Shown: in pieces, positions 8,921 through 16,997 of the stretch | Layout: the number at the start of each line of letters is the position of its first letter | Numbering within the stretch: position 1 is the stretch's first letter | Assembly (NCBI GenBank): GCA_964367935.1 | Contig: CAYIYZ010000001.1 | Location: forward strand, 1 to 64,000 | Direction of reading: 5' to 3' | DNA length: 64,000 nt | Source: Scatomorpha sp964367935 | GTDB taxonomy: Bacteria > Bacillota > Clostridia > Oscillospirales > Oscillospiraceae | Made by a program: the position numbers and the translations under genes | The notes under the pieces: generated by a model | Told to the model about the DNA's origin: nothing | Seen by the model: the letters and a program-made list of their open reading frames with translations, nothing else | The model's database searches: none

Positions 8921-9946
8921 CTAAAATTGCTCGAGAAAACGCATATCGTTTTCAAACAAAAGACGAAGATCGCTTATCTTAAAGCGACGCATGGCACTGC
9001 GCTCCAAGCCCTGTCCGAAAGCGAATCCCGAATAGATCTCCGGATCTATTCCGCAACCTGCCAGCACCTTAGGGTGTACCATGCCTGCGCCCAAAAGCTC
9101 TATCCAGCCCTCACCCTTACAGGTGGAACATCCCTCACCGCCGCATTTGTGGCATTGTACGTCCATCTCACATGAGGGCTCCGTGAATGGGAAGTGATGC
9201 GGCCTGAACCTAGTCTTCGTACCCTTGCCGTAAAGCCCCTCTACCATCGCATTTAAAGTGCCCTTTAAGTCAGCCATTGTTATGCCCTTGTCCACCACAA
9301 GACCCTCTAGCTGATGGAACATAGGACTGTGCGTGGCGTCCACCTCGTCTTTTCTGTACACCCTGCCCGGCACTATCACTCGTATGGGCAGTTCCCTCGT
9401 CTCCATCGCACGAACCTGCATGGGCGAAGTCTGCGTACGCAAAATCACTTTGCTGTCCTTGTCAAAGTAAAAGGTATCCGACCAATCACGAGAGGGGTGA
9501 CCCTCGTCCGCATTTAGCCTGTCAAAGTTATAAGAGGCGTATTCCACCTCGGGTCCATCTAAGACCTCAAAGCCCATTCCTATATAAATATCCTTCATCT
9601 CATCGAGAACTATGCTCATAGGATGCCTATGCCCTATAGTACGTCTATTGCCGGGTATAGTGACGTCCAAAGTCTCCGCCACGAGGCGTGCCGCCATTGC
9701 GCCCTCTGCGATCTTCTCACGCTTCTCCTCAACACTAGTCTCGAGTAGCTCTCTGAGCTCATTTGCGAGCTGACCCATGATGGGGCGCTCCTCGGCGCTA
9801 AGCTTGCCCATGCTCTTTAGCAAGGCCGTAAGCTCACCCTTCTTGCCGAGATACTTTACCCTCAAGGCCTCTAACTCTTCTGCGTTCGTCACGGCGCTTA
9901 TTTCCGATATCGAGCGCTCTTTCAATGTTAACAGACTCTCTCTCAT
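8921..9946 (-). CDS. pheS: Phenylalanine-tRNA ligase alpha subunit
   Basis: Catalytic alpha subunit of PheRS, 341 residues from the ATG at 9946, which has GGAGGG 8 nt upstream. The class II core contains the motif-2 region (GRVYRKDEVDATHSPMFHQ), the Cys-rich loop CHKCGGEGCSTCKGEGW and the motif-3 region GFAFGQGLERSAMRR. An N-terminal coiled coil (about 1-85) binds tRNA. The reading frame stays open upstream to 10108, but that part overlaps the T-box terminator and antiterminator and is not translated. First gene of the pheST operon. Confidence 0.98.
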   Translation of the reverse strand: MRESLLTLKERSISEISAVTNAEELEALRVKYLGKKGELTALLKSMGKLSAEERPIMGQLANELRELLETSVEEKREKIAEGAMAARLVAETLDVTIPGNRRTIGHRHPMSIVLDEMKDIYIGMGFEVLDGPEVEYASYNFDRLNADEGHPSRDWSDTFYFDKDSKVILRTQTSPMQVRAMETRELPIRVIVPGRVYRKDEVDATHSPMFHQLEGLVVDKGITMADLKGTLNAMVEGLYGKGTKTRFRPHHFPFTEPSCEMDVQCHKCGGEGCSTCKGEGWIELLGAGMVHPKVLAGCGIDPEIYSGFAFGQGLERSAMRRFKISDLRLLFENDMRFLEQF

Positions 9947-9991
9947 ATTCCGTGCCCTCCTTATTGTAACTAAAATTATAAGCAAATTTAT

Positions 9992-10245
9992 GCAAAAATA
10001 AATGCCCTCGTCCAAACAGGACGAAAGCAAACTTCCGCGGTACCACCCGTGTTCGACCTTAAGGCCGCACTCTCGGGGACAAACATCCCCACTCGCTGTA
10101 ACGGGCATACCCGCCGAGTATTAGTCGGTGCTCACGGGCGAACCGAACATGTGCTGCCGTAGGAGGCTCCCAGCCATAGACCCCCATTCTCTGTGCGGTG
10201 CGTACACGTTATTTTCCCGATCAAAGCATTTTCCTATCAAGCTAT
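9992..10245 (-). promoter_or_regulatory. T-box riboswitch, Phe-specific, controlling pheST
   Basis: Leader RNA that senses uncharged tRNA-Phe. The T-box signature TGGTACCGCGG is present at 10045-10035 (minus strand). A rho-independent terminator follows at 10027-10005 (9-bp stem CTTTCGTCC/GGACGAGGG including two G-T pairs, then a T-rich stretch). The best specifier candidate is TTC (Phe) at 10142-10140, in GGTTCGCCCGTGAGC. This agrees with the gene controlled. The antiterminator would use the T-box sequence. Exact Stem I pairing was not fully drawn. Confidence 0.93.
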
Positions 10246-10251
10246 TTAAGT

Positions 10252-10280
10252 TTTATAACACAAACTAAACGAAATTGCAA
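10252..10280 (-). promoter_or_regulatory. Promoter of the T-box-pheST operon
   Basis: On the minus strand, TTGCAA (10280-10275), a 17-bp spacer and TATAAA (10257-10252). The predicted start near 10245 fits the 5' end of the T-box leader. It is back-to-back with the nnr promoter. Confidence 0.75.
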
Positions 10281-10288
10281 GAACATAT

Positions 10289-10317
10289 TTGACGAATTTA
10301 TTCGGTCAAGCTATAAT
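10289..10317 (+). promoter_or_regulatory. Promoter of the NAD(P)HX repair gene
   Basis: TTGACG (10289-10294), a 17-bp spacer and TATAAT (10312-10317). The predicted start, about 7 nt on, leaves a leader of about 20 nt with AGGTGAGG before the GTG start at 10343. Confidence 0.8.
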
Positions 10318-10342
10318 ATAATTTAAAAGGTGAGGTGAGGAC

Positions 10343-11857
10343 GTGCGTCTGACTTATGCAAAAGACATGAAGGCCGCCGATGAATTTTCCATAGCAGAGC
10401 GTGGTACTGCGTCTTTACAGCTCATGGAAAATGCGGCAACAACTTTGGTGACGGCAGTGGGCGAGGTCTGCAACAGCGGCTCTGAGCTCCTCATATTCTG
10501 CGGTAGCGGTAATAACGGCGGTGACGGTGCCGCAGCAGCTCGAATTTTACAAAAGCTCGGCTACAAATGCTCCGTATACCTCATAGGCGATGCAAAAAAA
10601 CTATCGCCCGACATGGCACATATGGTAAAAAGATTAGACGAGGTGGCTCTTTCCCTTCTCACTTATGATAAAGCGGCGGTGTCCGTAGCTCTAAATCGGA
10701 CAGACGCTGTCATTGACGCTCTGTACGGCTTTGGCCTAAATCGTGAGATATGCGGTCAGGCGGCAGAGCTAATAAATATGATAAACGACTCAGGAACTTA
10801 TGTTCTCAGTGCAGACATAGCGAGCGGCATCTCTGCCGACACAGGCGAGGTTTTGGGCACTGCTGTACGCGCCAGTCATACCGTAACTTTCAGTAGCGCA
10901 AAGCCCGGGCATTTTCTCGAACCCGGCTGTGTGTACACGGGTAAACTTACAGTTTCTGATATAGGCATAGACGAGGACATTTTAGAGCGGTCGGCAAGCT
11001 CAGTGTGCGCTGTAACAGCGAGCGATATACACATGCCGACTCGTACGCCGCTCAGTCACAAGAGTCATTACGGTAAGGTGCTCGTAGTCGGTGGCAGTGT
11101 AGCTTACACAGGTGCTGTCAATTTAACGTCCGTGGCGACTGTGCGCAGTGGCGCAGGTCTTGTCTATGTGGGTGTCCCTAATGACATTTTCCAGATCTGC
11201 TGTATAAAAAACAATGAGGCCATGCCCTTTCCGCTCGCCTCTGATGTAGATGGGCGGCTCTCTCGCACAGCTTTACAGACGATACTGAGAAAAGCCGAGT
11301 TCTGTGACGTTTTGGTGCTCGGCCCCGGCTTGGGTCGAAGTGAGGAGCTTTGTGAGTTGGTTTCAGAGCTCGTGCGGTGCGTCAGATGTCAAATCATCTT
11401 GGATGCCGATGCGCTTTACGCTATATCGGCCACACCGCAGGTTTTAAAAGAAGCACATATGCCCGTCATCATAACTCCGCACGAGGGTGAGTTTTCAAGG
11501 CTCTATCCCGAGCGTAGTGGAGAGAGATTGAAGGACACTCTTACATTCAGTGCAATTTACGATTGTTTGACTGTGCTCAAGGGTCACAGAACCGTCAGTG
11601 CCACGCCCAAGGGTGAGGCGTATATAAATACGACGGGTAACGCAGGCATGGCTAAGGGTGGTAGCGGTGATGTGCTTTGCGGGCTCATAGGCGCTTTGTG
11701 CTGTGTAATGCCAGCTGTCGACGCTGTGCGTACCGCCGTATGGCTACACGGTAGAGCCGGCGACTTAGCTTGCACAGAGCTCGGTGAGCATTTCATGACA
11801 GCCACTGATATTATAAACAACATCGGCAAAGCGATGGCTGAAATAAAGGGAAGGTAG
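10343..11857 (+). CDS. nnrD: Bifunctional NAD(P)H-hydrate epimerase / ADP-dependent dehydratase
   Basis: Repairs hydrated NADH/NADPH: the epimerase interconverts R and S forms and the dehydratase restores NAD(P)H using ADP. The 504 residues cover both parts. The YjeF_N epimerase domain is about 1-215, with CGSGNNGGDGAAAARIL. The ribokinase-like dehydratase domain is about 225-500, with KVLVVGGS and the ATP/ADP site NAGMAKGGSGDVL. It uses a GTG start with AGGTGAGG upstream. The next gene begins 10 bp after its stop, so it probably heads an operon with the lipoprotein and alr genes. In Clostridia this gene is often near acpS and alr. Confidence 0.95.
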   Translation: MRLTYAKDMKAADEFSIAERGTASLQLMENAATTLVTAVGEVCNSGSELLIFCGSGNNGGDGAAAARILQKLGYKCSVYLIGDAKKLSPDMAHMVKRLDEVALSLLTYDKAAVSVALNRTDAVIDALYGFGLNREICGQAAELINMINDSGTYVLSADIASGISADTGEVLGTAVRASHTVTFSSAKPGHFLEPGCVYTGKLTVSDIGIDEDILERSASSVCAVTASDIHMPTRTPLSHKSHYGKVLVVGGSVAYTGAVNLTSVATVRSGAGLVYVGVPNDIFQICCIKNNEAMPFPLASDVDGRLSRTALQTILRKAEFCDVLVLGPGLGRSEELCELVSELVRCVRCQIILDADALYAISATPQVLKEAHMPVIITPHEGEFSRLYPERSGERLKDTLTFSAIYDCLTVLKGHRTVSATPKGEAYINTTGNAGMAKGGSGDVLCGLIGALCCVMPAVDAVRTAVWLHGRAGDLACTELGEHFMTATDIINNIGKAMAEIKGR

Positions 11858-11867
11858 AGGAACACAC

Positions 11868-12431
11868 ATGCGGCGTATTGCAGTAACAGCCGCACTAATG
11901 ATAAGCCTCTTGGCGCTCTCAGCTTGCTCAGAGCGCAGTAACGAGGAGAAATTTGAGGATTTGAGAAGCGAGGCTTTACGAGCGACGAGTGTCACAGCGG
12001 AAGTCTTGGTGCGCCAAGACTTGGGCAATACCGTTGCGGACTACAGGTTGGATTTCCTGTATGAGGGCACTGAGAGTACCATCACGGTCACGGAGCCTCT
12101 TGAGTTAGCAGGTGTGAAGGTGAGTATTAGCGAAGATCTTGCGGAGATAAATTACGAGGGTATTATGCTCGGTACCGGCGAGTTTGAAAATGAGACCCCG
12201 ACACCCGTCACCGCTATGAGCATCATAACGCACTGCATATTGGAAGGACATATAGAGAGTGTATGGGCAGAGGGCGAGTATTACGCCATCGTGCTCATAC
12301 CGAACGACGATATAAAAATAGAGCTTAGGATAAACAATGAGAGCGGCATGCCGGAGACGGCATACATAATAGAGCGTGAGGACGGCACGCCCTTATTACG
12401 CTGTGATATAAACGATTTTAGTATGAGGTAA
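11868..12431 (+). CDS. Lipoprotein, GerS-like (probable germination lipoprotein)
   Basis: 187-residue predicted lipoprotein. The signal peptide ends in the lipobox LSAC, with the acylated Cys at residue 20. The rest is a soluble, beta-rich domain with alternating hydrophobic residues, reminiscent of the LolA/GerS fold. In Clostridioides difficile, gerS sits in an operon with alr2, and GerS works with the amidase CwlD to make cortex muramic-delta-lactam that is needed for cortex lysis. Here the gene lies 10 bp before alr. The context and architecture suggest a GerS-type role, but I cannot show homology by alignment. It may equally be an unrelated lipoprotein. Confidence 0.6.
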   Translation: MRRIAVTAALMISLLALSACSERSNEEKFEDLRSEALRATSVTAEVLVRQDLGNTVADYRLDFLYEGTESTITVTEPLELAGVKVSISEDLAEINYEGIMLGTGEFENETPTPVTAMSIITHCILEGHIESVWAEGEYYAIVLIPNDDIKIELRINNESGMPETAYIIEREDGTPLLRCDINDFSMR

Positions 12432-12441
12432 GGGGAGTCAT

Positions 12442-13557
12442 ATGGATACACAAAAGATGCGCACATGGGCAGAGATTAATCTTAAAAATTTAGAGTATAA
12501 CTATAAATCAATAAAGGCGGCTTGTCCCGAGAGTGCTCTGTTCGCCGGGCTTTGTAAAGCGAATGCTTATGGGCACGGTGCGGAGCGTGTGGCAAAGCGC
12601 TTAGAAGATCTCGGCGCTGACTTAATAGCCGTTTCGAGTTTCGACGAAGCTGCTGAGCTCTGGTATGCGAGCATAAAAAAGCCCATACTCATACTTGCCC
12701 CCTCTCCCTATGAGCAAGCACGCAACATTGCGACCTTGGGTTTCATCCAAAGTATAGGTGACATTGAAACTGCTCGGCGTATGAACGAAGATTTGGGTGA
12801 GGAATTTCCCACACTAAAGGTGCACATAAAGCTAGATACAGGCATGGGCAGGACAGGTTTTAACATCAGGCAGAAAAAAACCGTTAACGAACTGCGTGAA
12901 TTAATGTGTATGCCGAACATCTCAGTTGAGGGCGTCTTTACACATTTTGCGGTCTCAGATACGCCCGACGGCACAGAATACACTAAGAAGCAGTTTTCCA
13001 ATTTTATTCGTGCAGTGGACATACTGGAGAGTAAAATAGGTCGTGATATGGGTCTGAGGCATTGCGCAAACAGCGGAGCTGTGGTAAACTACCCTGAGAT
13101 GCGTGAGGGCATGGTAAGACCCGGCATCTTGCTCTACGGCGCCTACGATGGCGAGACAGACATAGACACAAAGCCGGTCATGACGCTAAAGAGCAGGATA
13201 TATGAACTCCATGATTACAAGGCCGGCGACAGTATCAGCTACGGACGCACACACATTTTAGAGCGTGACAGCAAGATAGCCGTATTGCCCATAGGCTACG
13301 GTGACGGATTGCCGAGAGCGCTCTCAAACAAGCTAGAGGTTCTGATCCGTGGTGAGAGGGTACGACAGGTGGGCACTATTTGCATGGATATGTGTATGGT
13401 GGATGTGACAGATTTGCCTGAGTGCAAAGTGGGTGACGAGCTTACCATTTTCGGTGAGGGCTTGCCTGTACGTGAGCATTCCGAAAAAATTCAAACTGTC
13501 ACTTACGAGCTTATTACGGCAGTTTCACCCCGTGTACCGAGAGTTTATAAGGATTAA
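12442..13557 (+). CDS. alr: Alanine racemase
   Basis: PLP-dependent interconversion of L- and D-alanine for peptidoglycan; in spore formers it also controls L-alanine germinant levels. 371 residues, normal length. The PLP lysine is K39 in CKANAYGHG, and the second catalytic base is Y267 in SISYGRTH. The C-terminal beta domain carries GTICMDMCMVDVTD. A GGGGAG ribosome site precedes the ATG, and the gene starts 10 bp after the lipoprotein gene. A structured repeat begins 5 bp after the stop codon. Confidence 0.97.
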   Translation: MDTQKMRTWAEINLKNLEYNYKSIKAACPESALFAGLCKANAYGHGAERVAKRLEDLGADLIAVSSFDEAAELWYASIKKPILILAPSPYEQARNIATLGFIQSIGDIETARRMNEDLGEEFPTLKVHIKLDTGMGRTGFNIRQKKTVNELRELMCMPNISVEGVFTHFAVSDTPDGTEYTKKQFSNFIRAVDILESKIGRDMGLRHCANSGAVVNYPEMREGMVRPGILLYGAYDGETDIDTKPVMTLKSRIYELHDYKAGDSISYGRTHILERDSKIAVLPIGYGDGLPRALSNKLEVLIRGERVRQVGTICMDMCMVDVTDLPECKVGDELTIFGEGLPVREHSEKIQTVTYELITAVSPRVPRVYKD

Positions 13558-13561
13558 TAAT

Positions 13562-13726
13562 CTGGCGAAAAACAGGTTTTTCGCCAGAAAAGGGGTTCTC
13601 GGCTTGCGAGCCTCGATAGGTATCTTCTGCGTGTACACGCCCCGCCTCAGATGAGATTAACATTTTTCAAAAATCTTTGCTCGGCAAAGGACGAGGGTTT
13701 TGTACCATAACTTTCTTGATAAACTC
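13562..13726 (+). repeat. Structured interspersed repeat, copy A (family 1)
   Basis: It begins with a perfect palindromic hairpin (arms CTGGCGAAAAAC and GTTTTTCGCCAG). Shared blocks follow: GGGGTTCTCGGCTTGCGAGC, GTGTACACGCCCC, CAGATGAGATT, and a CTTTGCTCGGCAAAG hairpin ending in GGACGAGGGTTT. The same block order occurs at 37386-37581 and 61288-61484. This copy lacks the internal ACCAGGCAACTCGCCG loop and one arm of the long AT-rich inverted repeat, so it looks deleted. It fills most of the alr-mazF gap. The rest of that gap (13727-13853) holds only the mazF leader. Confidence 0.85.
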
Positions 13727-13853
13727 AGATTAATGTATAAAACTTTTCTCTTCGTGTGAAAATATAGTGAAGGCGCACCGCAAAACATGTGGACAGCCGC
13801 CGTCGCCCTACATAGAATGTGAATGGGCAACTATCTACGGAGAGTGAAGCTCA

Positions 13854-14219
13854 ATGCTAAATCAAAACCAAGTTAAACGAGGAGATATCTTCTATGCCGA
13901 CCTCAGTCCCGTTGTGGGCAGTGAGCAGGGCGGCATGAGACCTGTGCTCATAGTACAAAATGACACGGGTAACAGGCACAGTCCAACGGTTATAGCGGCT
14001 GCGATAACCTCGCAGACGGGTAAGGCTCGATTGCCGACGCACATAGAGCTGTCGGCGAGTAGTTTCGGGCTCTCTCGTGACAGTGTTATACTGTTGGAGC
14101 AGATACGTACTTTAGATAAATCTCGTCTCAGAGAAAAAATGGGTCAGTTGGATACGGGCACCATGGACAGGGTTGACAATGCTATAGCGGTCAGCTTCGG
14201 TTTGGGTATCGGGCAGTAA
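13854..14219 (+). CDS. MazF/EndoA-type endoribonuclease toxin (no antitoxin gene adjacent)
   Basis: 121-residue PemK/MazF-fold mRNA interferase. Typical motifs are VKRGDIFYADLSPVVGSEQG (8-27), RPVLIVQND (29-37) and AAAITSQ (about 48-54), as in Bacillus NdoA. It would cut single-stranded RNA at short sites. In Bacillus the order is alr-ndoAI-ndoA, with the antitoxin directly upstream. Here the upstream 296 bp holds repeat copy A, and no MazE-size reading frame is visible upstream or downstream. The RBS GGAG lies about 9 nt before the ATG. Either an unlinked antitoxin exists or control is different. Confidence 0.93.
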   Translation: MLNQNQVKRGDIFYADLSPVVGSEQGGMRPVLIVQNDTGNRHSPTVIAAAITSQTGKARLPTHIELSASSFGLSRDSVILLEQIRTLDKSRLREKMGQLDTGTMDRVDNAIAVSFGLGIGQ

Positions 14220-14248
14220 GCGACATTGACCTCGAAAGGAAACGAAAG

Positions 14249-14725
14249 ATGAAAAAATGGCAAATAGCAGTAATTATTGTTCTTGTGGGTGTGCTGGGCG
14301 CAGGCGTGGGCGCCTATGCGGCGACAAACTTCGGTACGCAGTCTGATCCTCTTGTGACGGTCAGTTACATAGAGGACACTTTGGAAAGCACCATGACAGC
14401 GGAGTTTGACGCACAGGTGAGTGCTGTAATGGAACGTCTGGAGCAGGAGTTTGAAAATGAAATTGCAGGTGCAACGGGCACTTACGAGGTCGTCAGCATG
14501 ACCTCAGGCATGAGCCTTGTGGGCAGTGCCGGCTGTGAGATACTCTACAGATCGGGTGCTGTCACCGCCATGGGCGCTCTTGTGGATGTGTCAGGTGGCA
14601 CAGTTTTGGCAGACGGCTCTGCCTTAACTGAGAACCATTTATATATCTGCGGTAACTCCGACGACGGTATTAACGCTACCTCAGACACTACAATATTAGT
14701 GCGAGGCAGTTACACATTGTCATAA
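14249..14725 (+). CDS. Unknown membrane-anchored or secreted protein
   Basis: 158 residues; family not recognised. A strong N-terminal hydrophobic segment (about 5-26, ending AYAA) may be a signal anchor or a cleaved signal peptide. Residues about 35-75 are acidic and probably helical. A Gly/Ser/Thr/Val-rich beta-like domain follows (about 78-158), with Cys at about 89 and 135. The gene begins 29 bp after mazF with AAAGGAAACG upstream and ends before a strong terminator. It may be co-transcribed with mazF, but nothing suggests it is the antitoxin, since it is exported. Confidence 0.7.
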   Translation: MKKWQIAVIIVLVGVLGAGVGAYAATNFGTQSDPLVTVSYIEDTLESTMTAEFDAQVSAVMERLEQEFENEIAGATGTYEVVSMTSGMSLVGSAGCEILYRSGAVTAMGALVDVSGGTVLADGSALTENHLYICGNSDDGINATSDTTILVRGSYTLS

Positions 14726-14730
14726 AATAA

Positions 14731-14767
14731 AAAAGCCTCTCATACACATGAAGTATGAGAGGCTTTT
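14731..14767 (+). terminator. Rho-independent terminator
   Basis: Perfect 15-bp stem (AAAAGCCTCTCATAC and its complement) with a 7-nt loop, followed by T-rich sequence. It ends the alr/mazF-side transcription unit. Confidence 0.9.
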
Positions 14768-14776
14768 TATTTTTTA

Positions 14777-14850
14777 GTTGGGGCTATGCCCCGAGACCCC
14801 ACGATTTTTTGAAAAAAATCGAGTAAAACTTTCTATTCGACTCCGCCCCT
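14777..14850 (+). repeat. GGGGC-TATGCCCC repeat (family 2 copy)
   Basis: The blocks TTGGGGCTATGCCCC, GAGACCCCAC and an AT-rich hairpin (GATTTTTTGAAAAAAATC), followed by AGTAAAACTTT, match the element at 37759-37832 in order and spacing. It fills most of the gap before the next gene. Confidence 0.75.
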
Positions 14851-14872
14851 AAAAACTGACAGGAGGTTTCTT

Positions 14873-15373
14873 ATGGAGTATCCGCTTATCAAAAACGGCA
14901 GACGCATAGGTTGGCTCAAACAGGAGAAGAAAGGCCTTATGACCGTGTTCACGGCTGAGGCGGCAGATGACGGCGATTTTTTACGCATTTCCGTCTACGG
15001 TGACGGATGTGAAGGGCGCTTAGGCCTTATGGTACCCGAAAACGGCATCCTGCGTCTACGCAAGAGCTTCAGTCGTTCGGCTATGTCCGAGTTTCCATCC
15101 AACATTGAGTTCGCCTCGGAGTGCGGCCAAAGACATTCGTGTCAAAAAACCGAGAAAACAGTGCCTGCAAAGCCGGAAACACCGAAAATCTGTGATGTAA
15201 CAGACGAGGAAGAACCTCTGCAATGGTACTCTGCACCCGACGGTAGCTTACGTGCGCACGACGGGAAACGCAGTCTTGTCGCCATGCCCACAGACTTAGT
15301 GCGCTTACCCGAGGGCACTCGGGGCGATATGCGCAATATAGAGGGTCGTGACTACCTTGTTTTTTCGAAGTAG
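14873..15373 (+). CDS. Unknown cytoplasmic protein
   Basis: 166 residues; family not recognised. There is no signal peptide or TM helix. The N-terminal part (about 1-70) looks like a compact beta domain with basic turns (NGRRIGWLKQEKKG). A charged, probably disordered linker follows (about 84-115), then a second short domain with RLPEGTRGDMRNIEGRDYLV at 143-162. A perfect AGGAGG lies before the ATG. It ends 47 bp before the phosphorylase gene and is probably transcribed with it. Coding is supported by the RBS and the codon use shared with its neighbours. Confidence 0.75.
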   Translation: MEYPLIKNGRRIGWLKQEKKGLMTVFTAEAADDGDFLRISVYGDGCEGRLGLMVPENGILRLRKSFSRSAMSEFPSNIEFASECGQRHSCQKTEKTVPAKPETPKICDVTDEEEPLQWYSAPDGSLRAHDGKRSLVAMPTDLVRLPEGTRGDMRNIEGRDYLVFSK

Positions 15374-15420
15374 AAGTGTTAAAATAGGTAGTATACTGAT
15401 GATATGAGGGGTGCACTGCT

Positions 15421-16725
15421 ATGCGCATGACAGATATAATTGCAAAGAAACGTGACGATGAACGTCTTAGTACACAGGAGATACACGAAATGATAGCGGG
15501 ATACACCAAGGGCGAGGTGCCCGATTATCAGATGTCCGCCCTACTTATGGCAATATTGTGGCGTGGGATGGACGACACGGAGACTAAGGATCTGACGGAG
15601 GCTATGGTGCAGAGTGGCGAGGTCTTGGAGCTTAGCGACATAGACGGCATGAAGGCCGATAAACATAGTACGGGCGGAGTAGGTGACAAGACCTCTCTGG
15701 CACTTTTGCCCATGATGGCGGCACAGGGCGTAAAGATGGCTAAGATGTCCGGCAGAGGTCTCGGGCACACAGGCGGCACCATAGATAAGCTTGAGAGCTT
15801 CACAGGCTATAATGCGGACATGTCGCAAGAGAGCTTTAAGGACACCGTGCGCAAACTCGGCTTTACCATATCAGGGCAATCTGCGGATTTAGTGCCGGCA
15901 GATAAAAAGCTCTATGCCCTGCGTGATGTTACGGGCACTGTACCCTCCGTGCCGCTTATCACGGCGAGTATAATGTCTAAAAAGCTTGCTGCGGGTGCGG
16001 ACGTCATAGTTTTGGACGTCAAATGCGGCAACGGCTCATTTATGAAAAACCTTGATGACGCTCGTGAGTTGGCTGAGAGCATGGTGCGTGTTGGTAAGCT
16101 TGCAGGGCGACGCACCACGGCTTGTATAACGGACATGGACGAGCCTTTGGGGCACACTGTGGGCAACATCTTGGAGGTAAAAGAGGCTATAGCTTTACTA
16201 AACGGCGAGTACGGTGGCAGACTTTTGGAGCTTTGCCTTGTGCTCGGCAGCGCTATTTTAACGCAATGCGGCATATACGGCAGTGATGCGGAGGCTCGTG
16301 CGGCGCTACTGCGTAGCATAGAGGACAAGAGCGCACTTGAAAAGCTAGCAGATTACATAGAATACTGTGGCGGTGATAGGCGTGAGGTCTATGACACTAG
16401 TCTTTTGAAGCTTGCTCCTATCAGGCGTGAGCTGTTTTCGCAGAGTGAGGGATATGTACAGGCGATAGACACGGAGGGCGTCGGGCTTTGCGCCATGCAT
16501 CTCGGTGGCGGTCGTGCTACTAAGAGCAGTGTAATTGATTTGACCGTAGGCATAGAGCTTAAAAAGAAGCGTGGCGAATACGTGAAAAAGGGCGAGTGTT
16601 TAGCCATAATACATGCCGCAGACGAGGCTCCTGCCATTGAAGCCTGCGATATGCTCTTAGCTTGCTACAGCCTCGGCGATACTGCACCTGCGGAAGTTCC
16701 CCTTTTAATGGAGGTTATTACTTAG
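15421..16725 (+). CDS. pdp: Pyrimidine-nucleoside phosphorylase
   Basis: Phosphorolysis of uridine/thymidine-type nucleosides to base plus (deoxy)ribose-1-phosphate; cytoplasmic salvage enzyme. 434 residues, the family norm. The phosphate/nucleoside-binding motif KHSTGGVGDKTSLAL is at about 81-95. The SGRGLGHTGGTIDKLE block follows at about 114-129, and the C-terminal beta-hammerhead domain covers about 350-434. The upstream RBS is weak (GAGGGG, spacing about 10). It is followed by a terminator at 16753-16784. Whether it is Pdp (broad) or DeoA-like (thymidine) is not separable here. Confidence 0.95.
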   Translation: MRMTDIIAKKRDDERLSTQEIHEMIAGYTKGEVPDYQMSALLMAILWRGMDDTETKDLTEAMVQSGEVLELSDIDGMKADKHSTGGVGDKTSLALLPMMAAQGVKMAKMSGRGLGHTGGTIDKLESFTGYNADMSQESFKDTVRKLGFTISGQSADLVPADKKLYALRDVTGTVPSVPLITASIMSKKLAAGADVIVLDVKCGNGSFMKNLDDARELAESMVRVGKLAGRRTTACITDMDEPLGHTVGNILEVKEAIALLNGEYGGRLLELCLVLGSAILTQCGIYGSDAEARAALLRSIEDKSALEKLADYIEYCGGDRREVYDTSLLKLAPIRRELFSQSEGYVQAIDTEGVGLCAMHLGGGRATKSSVIDLTVGIELKKKRGEYVKKGECLAIIHAADEAPAIEACDMLLACYSLGDTAPAEVPLLMEVIT

Positions 16726-16752
16726 AGGGTGTCTCAAGCTAAATAAAACTTT

Positions 16753-16784
16753 AAAGAGAGCATCACAATCGTGACGCTCTCTTT
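16753..16784 (+). terminator. Terminator of the phosphorylase gene
   Basis: Inverted repeat AAAGAGAGC...GCTCTCTTT (16753-16761/16776-16784) with an inner TCAC/GTGA pair, then a T-rich tail. It lies 27 bp after the stop codon. Confidence 0.88.
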
Positions 16785-16797
16785 ATATTTAATTCTT

Positions 16798-16868
16798 GCC
16801 CCTCGACATAAATTCTCGCCGCAGCGACACAGTTTGCCTTCGGCAAACTGCTCCGACCAAAAATAAGA
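16798..16868 (+). repeat. 71-bp direct repeat, unit 1
   Basis: Starts GCCCCTCGACATAAATTCTC and ends CTCCGACCAAAAATAAGA. It contains the hairpin CAGTTTGCC-TTC-GGCAAACTG. It is near-identical to the unit starting 129 bp downstream. Its last 17 bases match the 3' end and trailer of the nearby tRNA-Pro. Confidence 0.9.
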
Positions 16869-16926
16869 CACCGCCAACGTCTTCGGAAGGAGGGGGGAGC
16901 GGCGAGGGGGGAACCATCAGGGTACC

Positions 16927-16997
16927 GCCCCTCGACATAAATTCTCGCCGCAGCGACGCAGTTTGCCATAGGCAAACTGCTCCGACCAAAAATAAGA
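16927..16997 (+). repeat. 71-bp direct repeat, unit 2
   Basis: Second copy of the unit at 16798-16868, differing at about four positions, mainly in the hairpin loop. A 58-bp G-rich spacer (16869-16926) separates the two. The end of this unit forms the left arm of the 25-bp inverted repeat with the tRNA-Pro 3' end. Confidence 0.9.

Noticed and set aside
9947..10108. N-terminal extension of pheS by 54 residues
   Set aside because: It overlaps the T-box antiterminator and terminator, and the ATG at 9946 has an excellent ribosome site and matches the usual PheS start.
13433..13654. 73-residue frame over alr and repeat copy A
   Set aside because: It runs out of frame through alr and into the hairpin repeat. 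A similar frame through copy B (37362-37583) has the same repeat-derived residues and no RBS.
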